A DNA stretch of 64,000 nt from contig NZ_CP041345.1 of NCBI RefSeq assembly GCF_013265555.1, positions 2,216,581 through 2,280,580 of the forward strand, in the 5' to 3' direction. Below are positions 19,418 to 29,331 of the stretch, piece after piece (position 1 is the first letter of the stretch; every line of letters begins with the position of its first letter). Both the position numbers and the translations under genes were made by a program. The stretch comes from Tenuifilum thalassicum (lineage in GTDB: Bacteria > Bacteroidota > Bacteroidia > Bacteroidales > Tenuifilaceae). The notes under the pieces were generated by a model. That model was not told the DNA's origin, ran no database searches, and saw nothing but the letters and a program-made list of their open reading frames with translations.

Positions 19418-19498
19418 TAAGGATATCAACTTGATTATAATACTTATCATTCATAAATTACACGTTAATAAACCATAATCACATTTATCGTATTGGGT

Positions 19499-22400
19499 AT
19501 GAAAACCAAACCAAATCCTGATGAGTTTTACCGACTACTTGCCCAAAGCAAGGAGCGCTTAAAAGAGCTAAATGCGATAAACAGCGTAATAAACATAATT
19601 AAAGAGAACAGGCCAATTCCTGAAACCCTCCACAGGATATGTTTTATTTTACCAGATGCATGGCAATACCCAGAATTCACAATGGCAAGGGTTAAATATG
19701 GGCAATACGAGTTTCAAACACATGGGTTTAAGGAAACGCCTTGGTGCCAACGTCAAGGTTTTGAAACAATTGATGGAGTTTATGGAGCCATTGAAATTTT
19801 TTACACAAAAGAGTTCCAGGAAGAACACGAAGGGCCATTCCTTAAAGAGGAGCGTGACCTTATTACAAACATTGCAAACATTTTAGAGGGATACATTAAT
19901 AGCATTAAGGGCCGCGATGCTATCAAGGAAAAAGTCGCACCCAAAAAGAAATTAGAACAAGCAGAATCGCATAATAAAAAGCTACTTCAACGATTTATCA
20001 ACCAACATAATGCCGATAGGGACATATATCATGACCTAATGCCCTTCAAAGTTCAAGAAATTCTTTTAATCTCAACCCTATACGACGCATACAGCATAGA
20101 ACGTGAAGATAGGCTCACCGATAATATTTTAGGTGAATACTCAAAGTTAAGCTTATCAAGCGTACCTAGAATCACAGGTGTTTCCTCCCTTGACGAGGCC
20201 ATTGAAAAACTGGAAGAAAGGTATTTTAACCTTATTATAATAATGATGGGTGCCGATACTGTTACACCTCTAAAAATGGCATCACGTATTAAGGGCGAGT
20301 ATAAACACATCCCGCTATATCTACTTGTCAACAACAGCTACATTGTCAACGAAATTGAGAAAAACCCGACAACCATAGAGGGAGTGGATAAGATTTTTGT
20401 ATGGAATGGCGAGCCAAAGATTTTCTTCTCAATGATTAAATTGCTGGAGGATAAAGTAAACATTGAAAATGATACACGTATAGCATTAACGCGGGCAATC
20501 CTGCTAGTTGAAGACTCTCCAAAGTACTACTCACGTTATTTGCCATTACTCTATGGCTCAGTTCTCGACCAGACAAAAAGGGTTATTGAAGATGTAAGAA
20601 CCGATGATTTATATAAAGTATTACGAATTAGAATCAGACCAAAGATTCTTCTAGCGGGAACTTACGAAGAGGCTATTGAGTTGATTAATCGCTATAAGGA
20701 TTATCTTCTTTGCATTATTTCAGATGTAAAATTTTACAGAAAAGGGAAACTCGACGATAATGCTGGTGTTGAACTTATTGGACAAGCAAGACAGCTATTA
20801 CCCGACCTTCCAATTATTCTCCAATCGTTTGAAAAATCTAACGAAGCTATTGCCCACAAACTAAAAGCTGCTTTCCTTGATAAAAATTCCGAAAGTTTGA
20901 TGAACGATATCAAAAATTTCCTTAGCAACTATCTTGGTTTTGGGGATTTTGTATTTAAAGATTCAGAAGGTACTCCTATAGCCATTGCTACTTCAATGGA
21001 AGAATTTGAAAATGCTCTTAGAATTATACCCGACGAAAGTCTTCTTTACCATGCCCAAAAAAACCACTTCTCAATGTGGTTAGCAGCACGTGGCGAGATA
21101 CAGGTTGCAAGAATAATACATCCATCAAAAATAGATGATTTTTCTGGTCCATCAGAAATTCGGGAGTACTTACTATCTACTTTAAAAAAATATCGGCAGG
21201 AAAAGAAACGTGGTAAAATAGTAAGCTTTGACTCAAACTGGGAGGTTGACTCAAGCAATATTGTTAGCCTTGCCGATGGGTCAATTGGTGGAAAGGGACG
21301 TGGGTTAGCCTTTATCAACACACTAATTTACACTTTCGACATATCACAATACACACCGAATATCAACCTGCTCACTCCAAGAACATCTATTATTGGGACC
21401 AATGAGTTCGAATGCTTCATGGAGAGAAACAACCTGTACGAAAAGGTATTCACCTGTAAAAACTACGAGGAACTCCAAGTGTATTTCTTAAAGGCAGAAA
21501 TTTCGGATCAGCTAAAACTTCGTCTCGATAGGCTGTTACAAATATATCATCGTCCTTTGGCAATAAGATCGTCGGGCATGCTCGAAGATTCTGTAATGCA
21601 ACCATTTGCAGGTGTTTTCGAAACCTACATGATCCCCAACTCTCATCCAGACAGAAGCGAAAGGCTAAAACGACTTACCGACGCTATCAAACTTGTTTAT
21701 GCCTCAGTTTTTTCACCAACCTCTAGAGCCTATATAAAGGCCATGAACCTAAGAGTAGAGGATGAAAAGATGGCTGTTATAGTCCAAGAAGTAGTGGGGA
21801 GCAAATACGACAATTACTACTACCCTAACATCAGCGGGGTTGCTCAATCGCACAACTACTACCCGTTTGGACATATAAACCCAGAAGATGGCTTTGCCAA
21901 TATTGCCATCGGACTAGGCAAACACGTTGTTGAGGGCGGACGCTCGTACCGTTTCTGCCCCAAATACCCCACCTTAATAAACTACACCATGGAAGATCTA
22001 ATCAAAAATTCACAGGTCGACTTCCTTGCTGTAGATTTAACTAAGAATGACTACAACCTATTATCGGGAGATGAGGCTGGACTAAAACGCTTAGACCTTT
22101 ATGATGCTGAAAAGCATGGCAACCTTAAACATTGTGCATCGGTTTACAGCTCCGAAAACTCATCGCTAATACCAGGAATAGGACAGCCTGGACCACGTGT
22201 GGTTAACTTTGCCAACATACTAAAGTACAACTACATCCCCCTAGCCCAAACTATTGATGTAATCCTCGACATTGTTGAAGAAGCTCTTGGCTCTCCGTGC
22301 GAGATTGAATTTGCCGTAGACCTTAACCGTGATAAAAACTATAAAGCCTCTTTCTTCCTCCTCCAAATTAAACCTTTAATGGCAAGTGCACAGGAATACA

Positions 22401-22939
22401 AACTTGACATCAACCTTATTGATCCAAACAAGCTTATCATTCTTTCAAACAACTCCATGGGGAATGGCCATATTACATCAATTCAAGATGTGGTATACAT
22501 CAAGCAAAAGGCTTTTAATAAGTCCATGACTCTTGAAATGGCTAAAGAAGTTGAAGAGATAAATGCTAAACTCGAAGACGACGATAAACAATACGTACTG
22601 ATTGGACCTGGCAGATGGGGAACGAGAGACCGCTGGATAGGAATACCTGTTGTTTGGTCGCAAATATGCAATGCAAAAGTAATTGTTGAAACCAGCTTTG
22701 ACGATTTCCCTCTCGATGCATCATATGGTTCGCATTTCTTCCATAATGTAATCTCAATGAACGTTGGCTACTGTTCCGTACCAAACAACGACAGCTTTTC
22801 AAAAATCAGTTGGGAAATGCTAGATAGTTTACCAGCAATAACAGAAAAGAGATTTTTCCGCCACGTACGCTTTCCTAAACCGATAGATATTAAAATGGAT
22901 GGAACAAAACGATTATTGGCTATCACCTTGAATGATTAA
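19499..22939 (+). CDS. GAF/receiver-like protein fused to a PEP synthase/PPDK-type ATP-binding domain
   Basis: A 1146-residue protein starting at ATG 19499 (an in-frame TTG two codons earlier is unlikely). Residues about 15-135 look GAF-like. About 185-300 is a degenerate receiver-like region and about 338-470 a better one (ILLVEDSP, CIISDVKF). The C-terminal half is the PPDK/PEPS N-terminal ATP-grasp domain (GGKGRGLAFIN, AIRSSGMLEDSVMQPFAGVF, MAVIVQEVVG, then IGPGRWGTRDRWIG). There is no phosphohistidine swivelling domain (TxGGxTxH) and no PEP-binding barrel, so it cannot be a complete PEP synthase. It may be a phosphotransferase or regulatory enzyme under signal control; the substrate is unknown. 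Confidence 0.8.
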   Translation: MKTKPNPDEFYRLLAQSKERLKELNAINSVINIIKENRPIPETLHRICFILPDAWQYPEFTMARVKYGQYEFQTHGFKETPWCQRQGFETIDGVYGAIEIFYTKEFQEEHEGPFLKEERDLITNIANILEGYINSIKGRDAIKEKVAPKKKLEQAESHNKKLLQRFINQHNADRDIYHDLMPFKVQEILLISTLYDAYSIEREDRLTDNILGEYSKLSLSSVPRITGVSSLDEAIEKLEERYFNLIIIMMGADTVTPLKMASRIKGEYKHIPLYLLVNNSYIVNEIEKNPTTIEGVDKIFVWNGEPKIFFSMIKLLEDKVNIENDTRIALTRAILLVEDSPKYYSRYLPLLYGSVLDQTKRVIEDVRTDDLYKVLRIRIRPKILLAGTYEEAIELINRYKDYLLCIISDVKFYRKGKLDDNAGVELIGQARQLLPDLPIILQSFEKSNEAIAHKLKAAFLDKNSESLMNDIKNFLSNYLGFGDFVFKDSEGTPIAIATSMEEFENALRIIPDESLLYHAQKNHFSMWLAARGEIQVARIIHPSKIDDFSGPSEIREYLLSTLKKYRQEKKRGKIVSFDSNWEVDSSNIVSLADGSIGGKGRGLAFINTLIYTFDISQYTPNINLLTPRTSIIGTNEFECFMERNNLYEKVFTCKNYEELQVYFLKAEISDQLKLRLDRLLQIYHRPLAIRSSGMLEDSVMQPFAGVFETYMIPNSHPDRSERLKRLTDAIKLVYASVFSPTSRAYIKAMNLRVEDEKMAVIVQEVVGSKYDNYYYPNISGVAQSHNYYPFGHINPEDGFANIAIGLGKHVVEGGRSYRFCPKYPTLINYTMEDLIKNSQVDFLAVDLTKNDYNLLSGDEAGLKRLDLYDAEKHGNLKHCASVYSSENSSLIPGIGQPGPRVVNFANILKYNYIPLAQTIDVILDIVEEALGSPCEIEFAVDLNRDKNYKASFFLLQIKPLMASAQEYKLDINLIDPNKLIILSNNSMGNGHITSIQDVVYIKQKAFNKSMTLEMAKEVEEINAKLEDDDKQYVLIGPGRWGTRDRWIGIPVVWSQICNAKVIVETSFDDFPLDASYGSHFFHNVISMNVGYCSVPNNDSFSKISWEMLDSLPAITEKRFFRHVRFPKPIDIKMDGTKRLLAITLND

Positions 22940-22978
22940 AAACGCCTCGGACTCATAAACTCATATCAGCCCGAGGCG
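22938..22978 (-). terminator. Terminator for the TonB-receptor gene
   Basis: CGCCTCGG and CCGAGGCG form an eight-base-pair stem with a 20-base loop between two converging genes. On the minus strand the hairpin is followed by TTTTTAATC, which suits the TonB-receptor transcript. The plus-strand side has no T run. Confidence 0.65.
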
Positions 22979-22985
22979 CACCTGC

Positions 22986-25385
22986 CTATCGCAACAAGTT
23001 TCCAAATTTAACTCCTACAAAAATAGTTCTTGGGTTTGTTGGGCCATATATATACGAAGGGTCACGATTAATACCCATATCAAAATCGCTTTGATATGAA
23101 TTGAAGATATTTTTAACACCACCAAAAAACCGTAACACTTTTCCGTTCAGGTCAACATCGTACGACAACTTGAGATTCATATCAAAGAACTCCTGAGTTT
23201 CCCTCAGCTCACCAGTTTCCATATTGGTATTAGGTCCAAAATAGGGGGCCAACATGCTTCCAGTATAAGTGCCTGATACAGAAAGGCAAAACCCTTTCAT
23301 AAAATCCCAATCCAAGATTAGATAACCGTATTGCGATGGTGTCCGAAAAAATTTCCTCTCTCCAAACTCTTGGGGAACATCGTAAAGAGATGACTGCAAA
23401 GTAAAACCTGCTGTAACTGAAAAATCTTTAAGGCTTTTAAACTTCCCTTCCATATTAAACCCCTTAACCGTAGCTCCATCGGGTGCATTCCTACGTGTAT
23501 AAACAACAACGCCATTTTCATCGGGTGTCCCAATTTCATTCACAAAAGGGTCTTGTAAACGGGTGTAAAATAATTCTGTGAGAAAACCAATATAGTTTCT
23601 TCCAACCTGTTTGTTAATATCTAATGAAAACATAAAGCTATGGCTAGTTTCCTGCTTTAAGTCGGGGTCGTTTCTGTTTATCACTTGCCGAGCCCCAGAG
23701 GTTTCAACATGCAAATCCTCATCAAATATTTGTGGTGTCCTATAACCTTGGGAATAAGATACGCGTGCCTGCATCCACTCTGTGGCATTATACATCAAGC
23801 TAACACGAGGGACAAGCACCAGCCCATTCTTATCAGGATTATCTTCATGGACATAATCAACCACTCTATACTGTTCTAAACGAAGGCCTAATGAAGTCTT
23901 AAGCTTTCCTATGCTTAAATCATGCTGAGCAAATACACCGTAAGTCAAAAGGCCTTGGTCCGACACGGTCGTATTGTCAACCTGTGGATAATTCACACCT
24001 AGAGTATCTCCTGTTTGAGTGTCAATTTCAAAAATCGGATTGGATATATCCCTATATGCCAACTTCTTATCATTCAAATTACTTCCAGTAAGCTCTGAGC
24101 CAAAAGTAAGAGTTGATAAACCCAAGATAGCCTTATACTGCATTCCGGCATTAAAGGTAATATCTCTGGACTTACCATAGCTACTCAGCGACTTGTTTGC
24201 TCCATAATACGAATCGCGATTTAGATATTGTGCAGAAACAAAAAACGAAAACAAATCGAGATGACGAAAATAGCGTTCATAAAGTAGAGAACCAGCCCTT
24301 AAGTCATGCTTAACTGCCTCAGCCACATCGCGCTCATGCAATGGATAAGCCTGTTTATTCCCTCCATCACGCTTCTCTCGTATTCCAAAAAAATCGACAC
24401 TTATCTTTCCCCTATCACCCAGCTTTTGCCAAATTCTTGTCCCCATACTAAAGTTACTCAACGGAGCAAGTTCCGAAAAGCCATCGCCATTAGCATCAAA
24501 CATGCTCCTATCGCGGTTAAAGCCATACACTGTTATTCCTGTTCTATTATCTGCGGCAACTAAAGTATTATTAAAATTCAGCGAGAAATCGGGAATAGGT
24601 CCATTGGCATCTTTTAAACCAAAACCTACTCCACTTGACGAAAAGCCAACCTCATAAGAGTTTGCAACAGCATCTTTTAGAATTATGTTGATTGTTCCAG
24701 CAATTGCATTACTCCCATATAAAACGGAGCCACCCCCTCTGACTACTTCAATTCTTTCAATCATATTAGAGGGCAACAATTCCAACCCATAAACACTTGC
24801 CAAACCACTAAAAATAGGACGGCTATTAATAAGAATTTGGCTATAAGGTCCCTCTAGTCCGTTCATTCTAACCTGATTAAACCCACAATTCTGGCAATCG
24901 TTTTCCAGTCGCAAACCAGGCATGAAGTTAAGCGCCTCGCCCGCAACAGCCGATTGAGTGGAGTTAAACACCGTTGGAGAGATTGTATTCACCATCACTG
25001 GTGCCTGGGTTCTTTTAATCATGCCCCTATCGGCTGATACGACAACTTCATCGAGTTGAAGCAAATCTTCCTCTAATTCTATTGATAGTTCAACTCGTTC
25101 ATCATCCTTAACTTTTACTGGTAATTCTACTGTTTTGTATCCTACTGAACTAACTACAATTGTGTAGCTTCCTTTACTTAAATTGCAAAAAGAGAATCGA
25201 CCACTCTCATTAGTTACAGTCCCTAATGTAGTCCCTTTAATCACAACGTTGGCAAATGGCAGAACTTCGCCCTTACATTTTACTACCCCAGTTAATCTAC
25301 AACTACCTTCTGGTAAATTGGCAAACACATCATTCACCACTAAAACACTTAATATCAAAAAGAAAAACAACAAAAACCTTTTCAT
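22986..25385 (-). CDS. TonB-dependent outer-membrane receptor
   Basis: A 799-residue receptor with a signal peptide (about 1-22) and a carboxypeptidase-regulatory-like beta-sandwich (about 28-112, GVVKCKGEVLPFANVVIKG). The plug (about 120-240) has NDCQNCGFNQVRMNGLEG and VVRGGGSVLYGSNAIAGT, and a 22-strand-type barrel runs to the terminal FVGVKFGNLLR. The plug CQNC pair is common in a Bacteroidota receptor branch, but its substrate is not settled. A small His-rich secreted or membrane protein lies 154 bp upstream on the same strand, which hints at metal or haem uptake. There is no SusD partner, so it is not a glycan-utilisation pair. Confidence 0.92.
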   Translation of the reverse strand: MKRFLLFFFLILSVLVVNDVFANLPEGSCRLTGVVKCKGEVLPFANVVIKGTTLGTVTNESGRFSFCNLSKGSYTIVVSSVGYKTVELPVKVKDDERVELSIELEEDLLQLDEVVVSADRGMIKRTQAPVMVNTISPTVFNSTQSAVAGEALNFMPGLRLENDCQNCGFNQVRMNGLEGPYSQILINSRPIFSGLASVYGLELLPSNMIERIEVVRGGGSVLYGSNAIAGTINIILKDAVANSYEVGFSSSGVGFGLKDANGPIPDFSLNFNNTLVAADNRTGITVYGFNRDRSMFDANGDGFSELAPLSNFSMGTRIWQKLGDRGKISVDFFGIREKRDGGNKQAYPLHERDVAEAVKHDLRAGSLLYERYFRHLDLFSFFVSAQYLNRDSYYGANKSLSSYGKSRDITFNAGMQYKAILGLSTLTFGSELTGSNLNDKKLAYRDISNPIFEIDTQTGDTLGVNYPQVDNTTVSDQGLLTYGVFAQHDLSIGKLKTSLGLRLEQYRVVDYVHEDNPDKNGLVLVPRVSLMYNATEWMQARVSYSQGYRTPQIFDEDLHVETSGARQVINRNDPDLKQETSHSFMFSLDINKQVGRNYIGFLTELFYTRLQDPFVNEIGTPDENGVVVYTRRNAPDGATVKGFNMEGKFKSLKDFSVTAGFTLQSSLYDVPQEFGERKFFRTPSQYGYLILDWDFMKGFCLSVSGTYTGSMLAPYFGPNTNMETGELRETQEFFDMNLKLSYDVDLNGKVLRFFGGVKNIFNSYQSDFDMGINRDPSYIYGPTNPRTIFVGVKFGNLLR

Positions 25386-25539
25386 ATCTCAATAAAAATT
25401 AAATAAGAAGATTAAACAAAACCTTTTCGTAGCCTCACAAGGCATCATACGCTAATTCATACCTTTTAGCGTTTACTAATAAACAACCTACTAGAATTAA
25501 ATTTGAAGAATCAATAGAATCAATCAGAATACAAGAATT

Positions 25540-25908
25540 CTAAGAAAAGATTTTGTTAGCAGGAGGAGCACGGTTATTGAATGGTGTTAGGGATTTAACC
25601 TGCAGGCTATCATCATTGAATACACCTAAAACCGATTCTATTTGCAGAAGATTAAAATTGTAATTCCAAGCAGACAGTTCAAATGTATTTATTTGCTGGA
25701 AAAGAGCCAGTTCAAACGAAGTGTGATGGTGAGATTTTACAGGCTTACTATCAGCCGATTTATTAAAAGGATGGGCATGGAAAACATATACTCCGTTTAC
25801 TAAATGCTCATGAAAATAGATGCTTTGAACAGAGAGATTAAAAAAGAGCAACCCTAAAAGTAGGATTATAGCTGGAACTCTAACTCTATTTAACCTCAAC
25901 CTGGACAT
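25540..25908 (-). CDS. Small His-rich membrane-anchored or secreted protein
   Basis: A 122-residue protein with a basic N-terminus (MSRLRLNRVR), one hydrophobic segment (about 12-30) that could be a signal or anchor, then a short His-rich stretch: FHEHLVNGVYVFHAHPF and SHHHTSFE. The spaced histidines suggest metal binding outside the inner membrane. I know no named family. Proteins of this type occur next to TonB receptors in Bacteroidota, and here it precedes one. A good -7/-33 promoter lies just upstream. Metal choice (Zn, Cu, Ni, Fe) cannot be told. Confidence 0.75.
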   Translation of the reverse strand: MSRLRLNRVRVPAIILLLGLLFFNLSVQSIYFHEHLVNGVYVFHAHPFNKSADSKPVKSHHHTSFELALFQQINTFELSAWNYNFNLLQIESVLGVFNDDSLQVKSLTPFNNRAPPANKIFS

Positions 25909-25924
25909 CTAAATTCTTTTACCG

Positions 25925-25954
25925 CAAAGATACCTACCAAATCACAATCGCCAA
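25925..25954 (-). promoter_or_regulatory. Bacteroidota-type promoter for the His-rich protein/TonB receptor
   Basis: On the minus strand TATCTTTG (25932-25925) matches the TAnnTTTG -7 element, with TTG (25954-25952) 19 bases upstream as the -33 element. The start codon is 17 bases downstream, giving a short leader. Confidence 0.5.
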
Positions 25955-26013
25955 TACCAACATTTAGGTATTTTTCTTAAATTAGCAGTTCACAAAACAC
26001 TAAACCAACAGTT

Positions 26014-26592
26014 ATGGAAAAGAGCATTAAAGGGACAAAAACCGAGCAGAACCTTTTAAAAGCATTTGCAGGTGAATCGCAAGCAAAGAACCGGTATACC
26101 TATTTTTCGAAGGTTGCCAAACAAGAAGGTTACGAACAAATTGCTGAAATATTCATGATTACTGCCCTACAAGAAGAGCAGCACGCCAAACAGTTTTTCA
26201 AGTTTCTTGAAGGAGGAATGGTTGAAATTACTGCCAGCTACCCTGCAGGAGTGATTGGAACAACAGCTGAGAACTTGAAAGCTGCAGCCATGGGCGAAAA
26301 TGAGGAATGGACTGCCCTTTATCCCGAATTTGCTAAAATAGCCGAAGAAGAGGGTTTCCCTAAAATAGCAACTGCGTTTAAACTCATTGCAAAGGTTGAA
26401 AAGGAGCACGAGGAACGTTACAAAAAACTTCTTGAACGCGTTGAGAGCGAAACTGTTTTTGAACGTGAAGAGGAGATTGAATGGGTATGCCGCAAATGTG
26501 GATATGTTCATAAAGGCAAAAAAGCATTAAAGAACTGTCCTGTTTGCCAACATCCGCAAGCCTACTTTGAGGAGAAGGCAAGCAACTACTAA
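26014..26592 (+). CDS. Rubrerythrin
   Basis: A 192-residue rubrerythrin. The N-terminal diiron four-helix bundle ([38 protein letters not shown], then [11 protein letters not shown]) is followed by a C-terminal rubredoxin-like site with two CxxC pairs ([11 protein letters not shown] and [11 protein letters not shown]). It reduces hydrogen peroxide in anaerobes and microaerophiles, typically fed by NAD(P)H-rubredoxin reductase. It is of normal length, monocistronic by its surroundings, and has a strong terminator after it. It supports an oxygen-sensitive lifestyle. Confidence 0.95.
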   Translation: MEKSIKGTKTEQNLLKAFAGESQAKNRYTYFSKVAKQEGYEQIAEIFMITALQEEQHAKQFFKFLEGGMVEITASYPAGVIGTTAENLKAAAMGENEEWTALYPEFAKIAEEEGFPKIATAFKLIAKVEKEHEERYKKLLERVESETVFEREEEIEWVCRKCGYVHKGKKALKNCPVCQHPQAYFEEKASNY

Positions 26593-26615
26593 TTGCTTAG
26601 CCTGAAATCGCTACC

Positions 26616-26644
26616 AAGCCAACATCTACCTGTTGGCTTTTTTT
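26616..26644 (+). terminator. Terminator after rubrerythrin
   Basis: AAGCCAACA and TGTTGGCTT form a nine-base-pair perfect stem with a six-base loop, followed by a run of T. It is a typical intrinsic terminator 24 bp after the stop. Confidence 0.88.
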
Positions 26645-26672
26645 AGTTATCTAAAAAAATACTTGTTATTAA

Positions 26673-26703
26673 TTGCACTACTAATTAAAGTATACTACCT
26701 TTG
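26673..26703 (+). promoter_or_regulatory. Bacteroidota-type promoter for the orphan receiver
   Basis: TTG (26673-26675), a 20-base spacer, then TACCTTTG (26696-26703) match the TTTG / TAnnTTTG pattern. It lies over an in-frame TTG at 26701, which argues that translation starts at the ATG at 26728. Confidence 0.5.
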
Positions 26704-26727
26704 TTAATTCAAAATCAAATTTTTAGC

Positions 26728-27102
26728 ATGACAAACAATAAATACAAGATACTTATTGCCGATGATGACAATATCTCTGTCATTCTACTTACCAAATACT
26801 TAAAAAACATTCCTACAGAATTCTTTATTGCACGTGATGGGGTTGAAGCCATCAAGATTTTCGAGGACAATCCCGATATCGACATTATTTTAATGGATTT
26901 AAAAATGCCTAAGCTAAATGGCCTGGAAGCAACAAAAAAAATCAAATCCTTAAATCCAAACGTTAAAATAATTGCAGAAACAGCATTCGCCATGGTTGAC
27001 GATGAAAAGAAAGCGCTAGATGCAGGTTGCGATGCTTATATAACAAAACCTATAAATGCCGAAAAACTTATCAAGATAATTGAGGAGATGCAAAACATTT
27101 AA
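26728..27102 (+). CDS. Orphan single-domain response regulator
   Basis: A 124-residue receiver with no output domain. Acidic residues are in LIADDDNIS, the phospho-aspartate in IILMDLKMP, the switch threonine in AETAFA, and the lysine in ITKPINAEKL. No kinase lies nearby. It is close in sequence to the receiver at 5.5 kb, which does have a Cache kinase partner, so cross-phosphorylation by that kinase is conceivable. The ATG at 26728 is preferred over an upstream TTG that falls inside the putative promoter. Confidence 0.9.
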   Translation: MTNNKYKILIADDDNISVILLTKYLKNIPTEFFIARDGVEAIKIFEDNPDIDIILMDLKMPKLNGLEATKKIKSLNPNVKIIAETAFAMVDDEKKALDAGCDAYITKPINAEKLIKIIEEMQNI

Positions 27103-27255
27103 AGCCATTCTACTCAAACAGAACATTTTATCTCACTTCCTTATACAAGCATTTCCTGCATCAACCTTATCAATAAATCAAACTAACTATTTTGACAAAA
27201 ATAAGTTTCGAATCTTCAAACGAACTTATTTAAGCATTTTTGTATATTTGTTTAC

Positions 27256-29163
27256 ATGGGAAAGTTTGAAGAAATTCTTCGAAAATACTGGGGCTACAAC
27301 TCGTTTCGCTCCATTCAGTTAGATATCATAGAATCGGTCTATAGCGGAACCGATACACTTGCCCTTATGCCCACTGGTGGTGGAAAATCAATAACCTTTC
27401 AGGTTCCAGCGCTAGCCATGGAAGGTATTTGTATAGTAGTTTCGCCGCTCATAGCACTAATGAAAGACCAGGTTGAGAACCTAAAGAAAAGAGGCATAAA
27501 TGCAATTGCCATATACTCAGGAATGTCGCAACACGAAATCGATATTGCATTAGACAACTGCGCCTATGGCGATGTAAAGTTTCTTTACGTCTCGCCCGAA
27601 CGGCTTTCCACCCCTATTTTTCGAGAGAGAGTTCGTAAAATGAATGTTTGCATGGTGGCAATCGACGAAGCACATTGTATTTCACAATGGGGATATGACT
27701 TCCGTCCATCATACCTGAACATCAGCGAGTTGCGCGATTATATACCTGAAAACGTTCCTTTTTTGGCCGTCACTGCCACGGCAACTCCCGATGTGGCCAA
27801 AGATATTCAAGATAAGCTGCGTTTTAGGGATGGACGTGTGTTTAGAATGGATTTCTCGCGCGAGAACCTTGTTTACTTAGTAAGAAATGTTGAAGACAAA
27901 GAAAAATATCTTTTTAAAATAGTTGAAAATGTTCCAGGAAGCGGCGTTATCTATGTCCGAAACAGAAAAAAAACAAAAGACGTTGCTCTAATGCTTCAGC
28001 GCGAAGGCCAATCTGCAGATTTTTACCATGCAGGCCTTTCCATGGAAATGCGAAACGCAAAACAAAACGATTGGCAAACTGGGAAAACAAGAATAATTGT
28101 TGCAACCAATGCTTTTGGTATGGGAATCGACAAACCCGACGTGCGGTTTGTCATACATATGGACCTACCTGACTCTCCCGAAGCATACTTTCAGGAAGCT
28201 GGTAGGGCTGGGCGCGATGGGAAATTGGCATATGCTATCCTACTATACAACGAGTCTGACTCTCTAAAAATTGAACAAAGAATTAACACGAGTTTCCCTC
28301 CACCTGAAGAAATTAGAAGAATTTACCAGGCACTTGGCTCGTATTTTAATATTGCTTACGGCAGTGGGAAAGGCGAAGTTTTCGACTTTAACCTTATGGA
28401 TTTCTGTACAACCTATAAGTTAAATCTTGTTGTAGCGTATAACTCTCTTAAAATTCTTGAGCAGGAGGGGTATATTGAGCTAACCGACGAGTTGGACAAC
28501 CCTAGCCGAATTATTTTCCTTGTTAACAAAAAGGAACTTTACAACTATCAGGTTGCGCATGCCGAAATGGATAAGTTCATTAAAATCCTTTTAAGAATTC
28601 TACCTGGTGTGTTCAGCCAGTATGTTAGAATCGACGAGCAATATATTGCAAAATCTACAGGACTTTCCATTGATGTGGTTGTAAACAATCTGAAAACTCT
28701 ATCACGTCAAAAAATCATTAATTACATTCCCAAAAAGAGAACACCGCTAGTTATATTCATAACCGAAAGACTCGATGACAAAAACCTAAGGATAGAGCCA
28801 GAAAGATACCAAACGCTGAAAGATAGATACATGAAACGTGCAAACGCAATGCTCGATTACGCGCAAAGCAAAGCCAAGTGCCGCAGCCAGTTCATAAACG
28901 AATACTTTGGTCAAACCAATAGCTTCAGATGCGGAAAATGCGATGTTTGCACATCGCGAAATGAACTCGATATGAGCAAGTTCGAATTCGACAAGATACT
29001 AGAAAAGGTAAAAGCAATCCTTCTTGAAAAACCTACCCCCCTTGAAAACCTTGTAGATGAAACCAATATGAATCCCGAAAGGGTTTTAAAAGTAATCCAG
29101 TTCTTAGTTGACACTGAAAAGATTAGCATTAGCGACGATAACAAGTTAAGGTGGAATTCCTAA
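27256..29163 (+). CDS. recQ: ATP-dependent DNA helicase RecQ
   Basis: A 635-residue RecQ. Visible are the Walker A MPTGGGKS (38-45), DEAHCISQWGYDFRPSY, ATNAFGMGIDKPDVR and QEAGRAGRDG helicase motifs, then a RecQ zinc module (SQFINEYFG, CGKCDVC) and a winged-helix C-terminal part. I see no clear HRDC domain. RecQ unwinds 3'-5' in recombination repair and is followed by recG. TATATTTG lies six bases before the start codon, so the transcript would be nearly leaderless if that is the -7 element. Confidence 0.94.
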   Translation: MGKFEEILRKYWGYNSFRSIQLDIIESVYSGTDTLALMPTGGGKSITFQVPALAMEGICIVVSPLIALMKDQVENLKKRGINAIAIYSGMSQHEIDIALDNCAYGDVKFLYVSPERLSTPIFRERVRKMNVCMVAIDEAHCISQWGYDFRPSYLNISELRDYIPENVPFLAVTATATPDVAKDIQDKLRFRDGRVFRMDFSRENLVYLVRNVEDKEKYLFKIVENVPGSGVIYVRNRKKTKDVALMLQREGQSADFYHAGLSMEMRNAKQNDWQTGKTRIIVATNAFGMGIDKPDVRFVIHMDLPDSPEAYFQEAGRAGRDGKLAYAILLYNESDSLKIEQRINTSFPPPEEIRRIYQALGSYFNIAYGSGKGEVFDFNLMDFCTTYKLNLVVAYNSLKILEQEGYIELTDELDNPSRIIFLVNKKELYNYQVAHAEMDKFIKILLRILPGVFSQYVRIDEQYIAKSTGLSIDVVVNNLKTLSRQKIINYIPKKRTPLVIFITERLDDKNLRIEPERYQTLKDRYMKRANAMLDYAQSKAKCRSQFINEYFGQTNSFRCGKCDVCTSRNELDMSKFEFDKILEKVKAILLEKPTPLENLVDETNMNPERVLKVIQFLVDTEKISISDDNKLRWNS

Positions 29164-29331
29164 AGCATATTTCATCTCTGATACTTTTAAAAATAAAAAA
29201 CTTCTTTGTAAAACCCAGGTATCCTACCACTAGCCTACTTGTTTATCATCTACTCAAAGAATACATTCGTCAACAAAATTTTGAAATCAAACTTTTTTGG
29301 CCTAACTTTTGTTTATACTAAGAAAAACAAA

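Noticed and set aside
19499-22939. Complete phosphoenolpyruvate synthase
   Set aside because: Only the ATP-binding N-terminal domain is present; no phosphohistidine or PEP-binding domain is seen.
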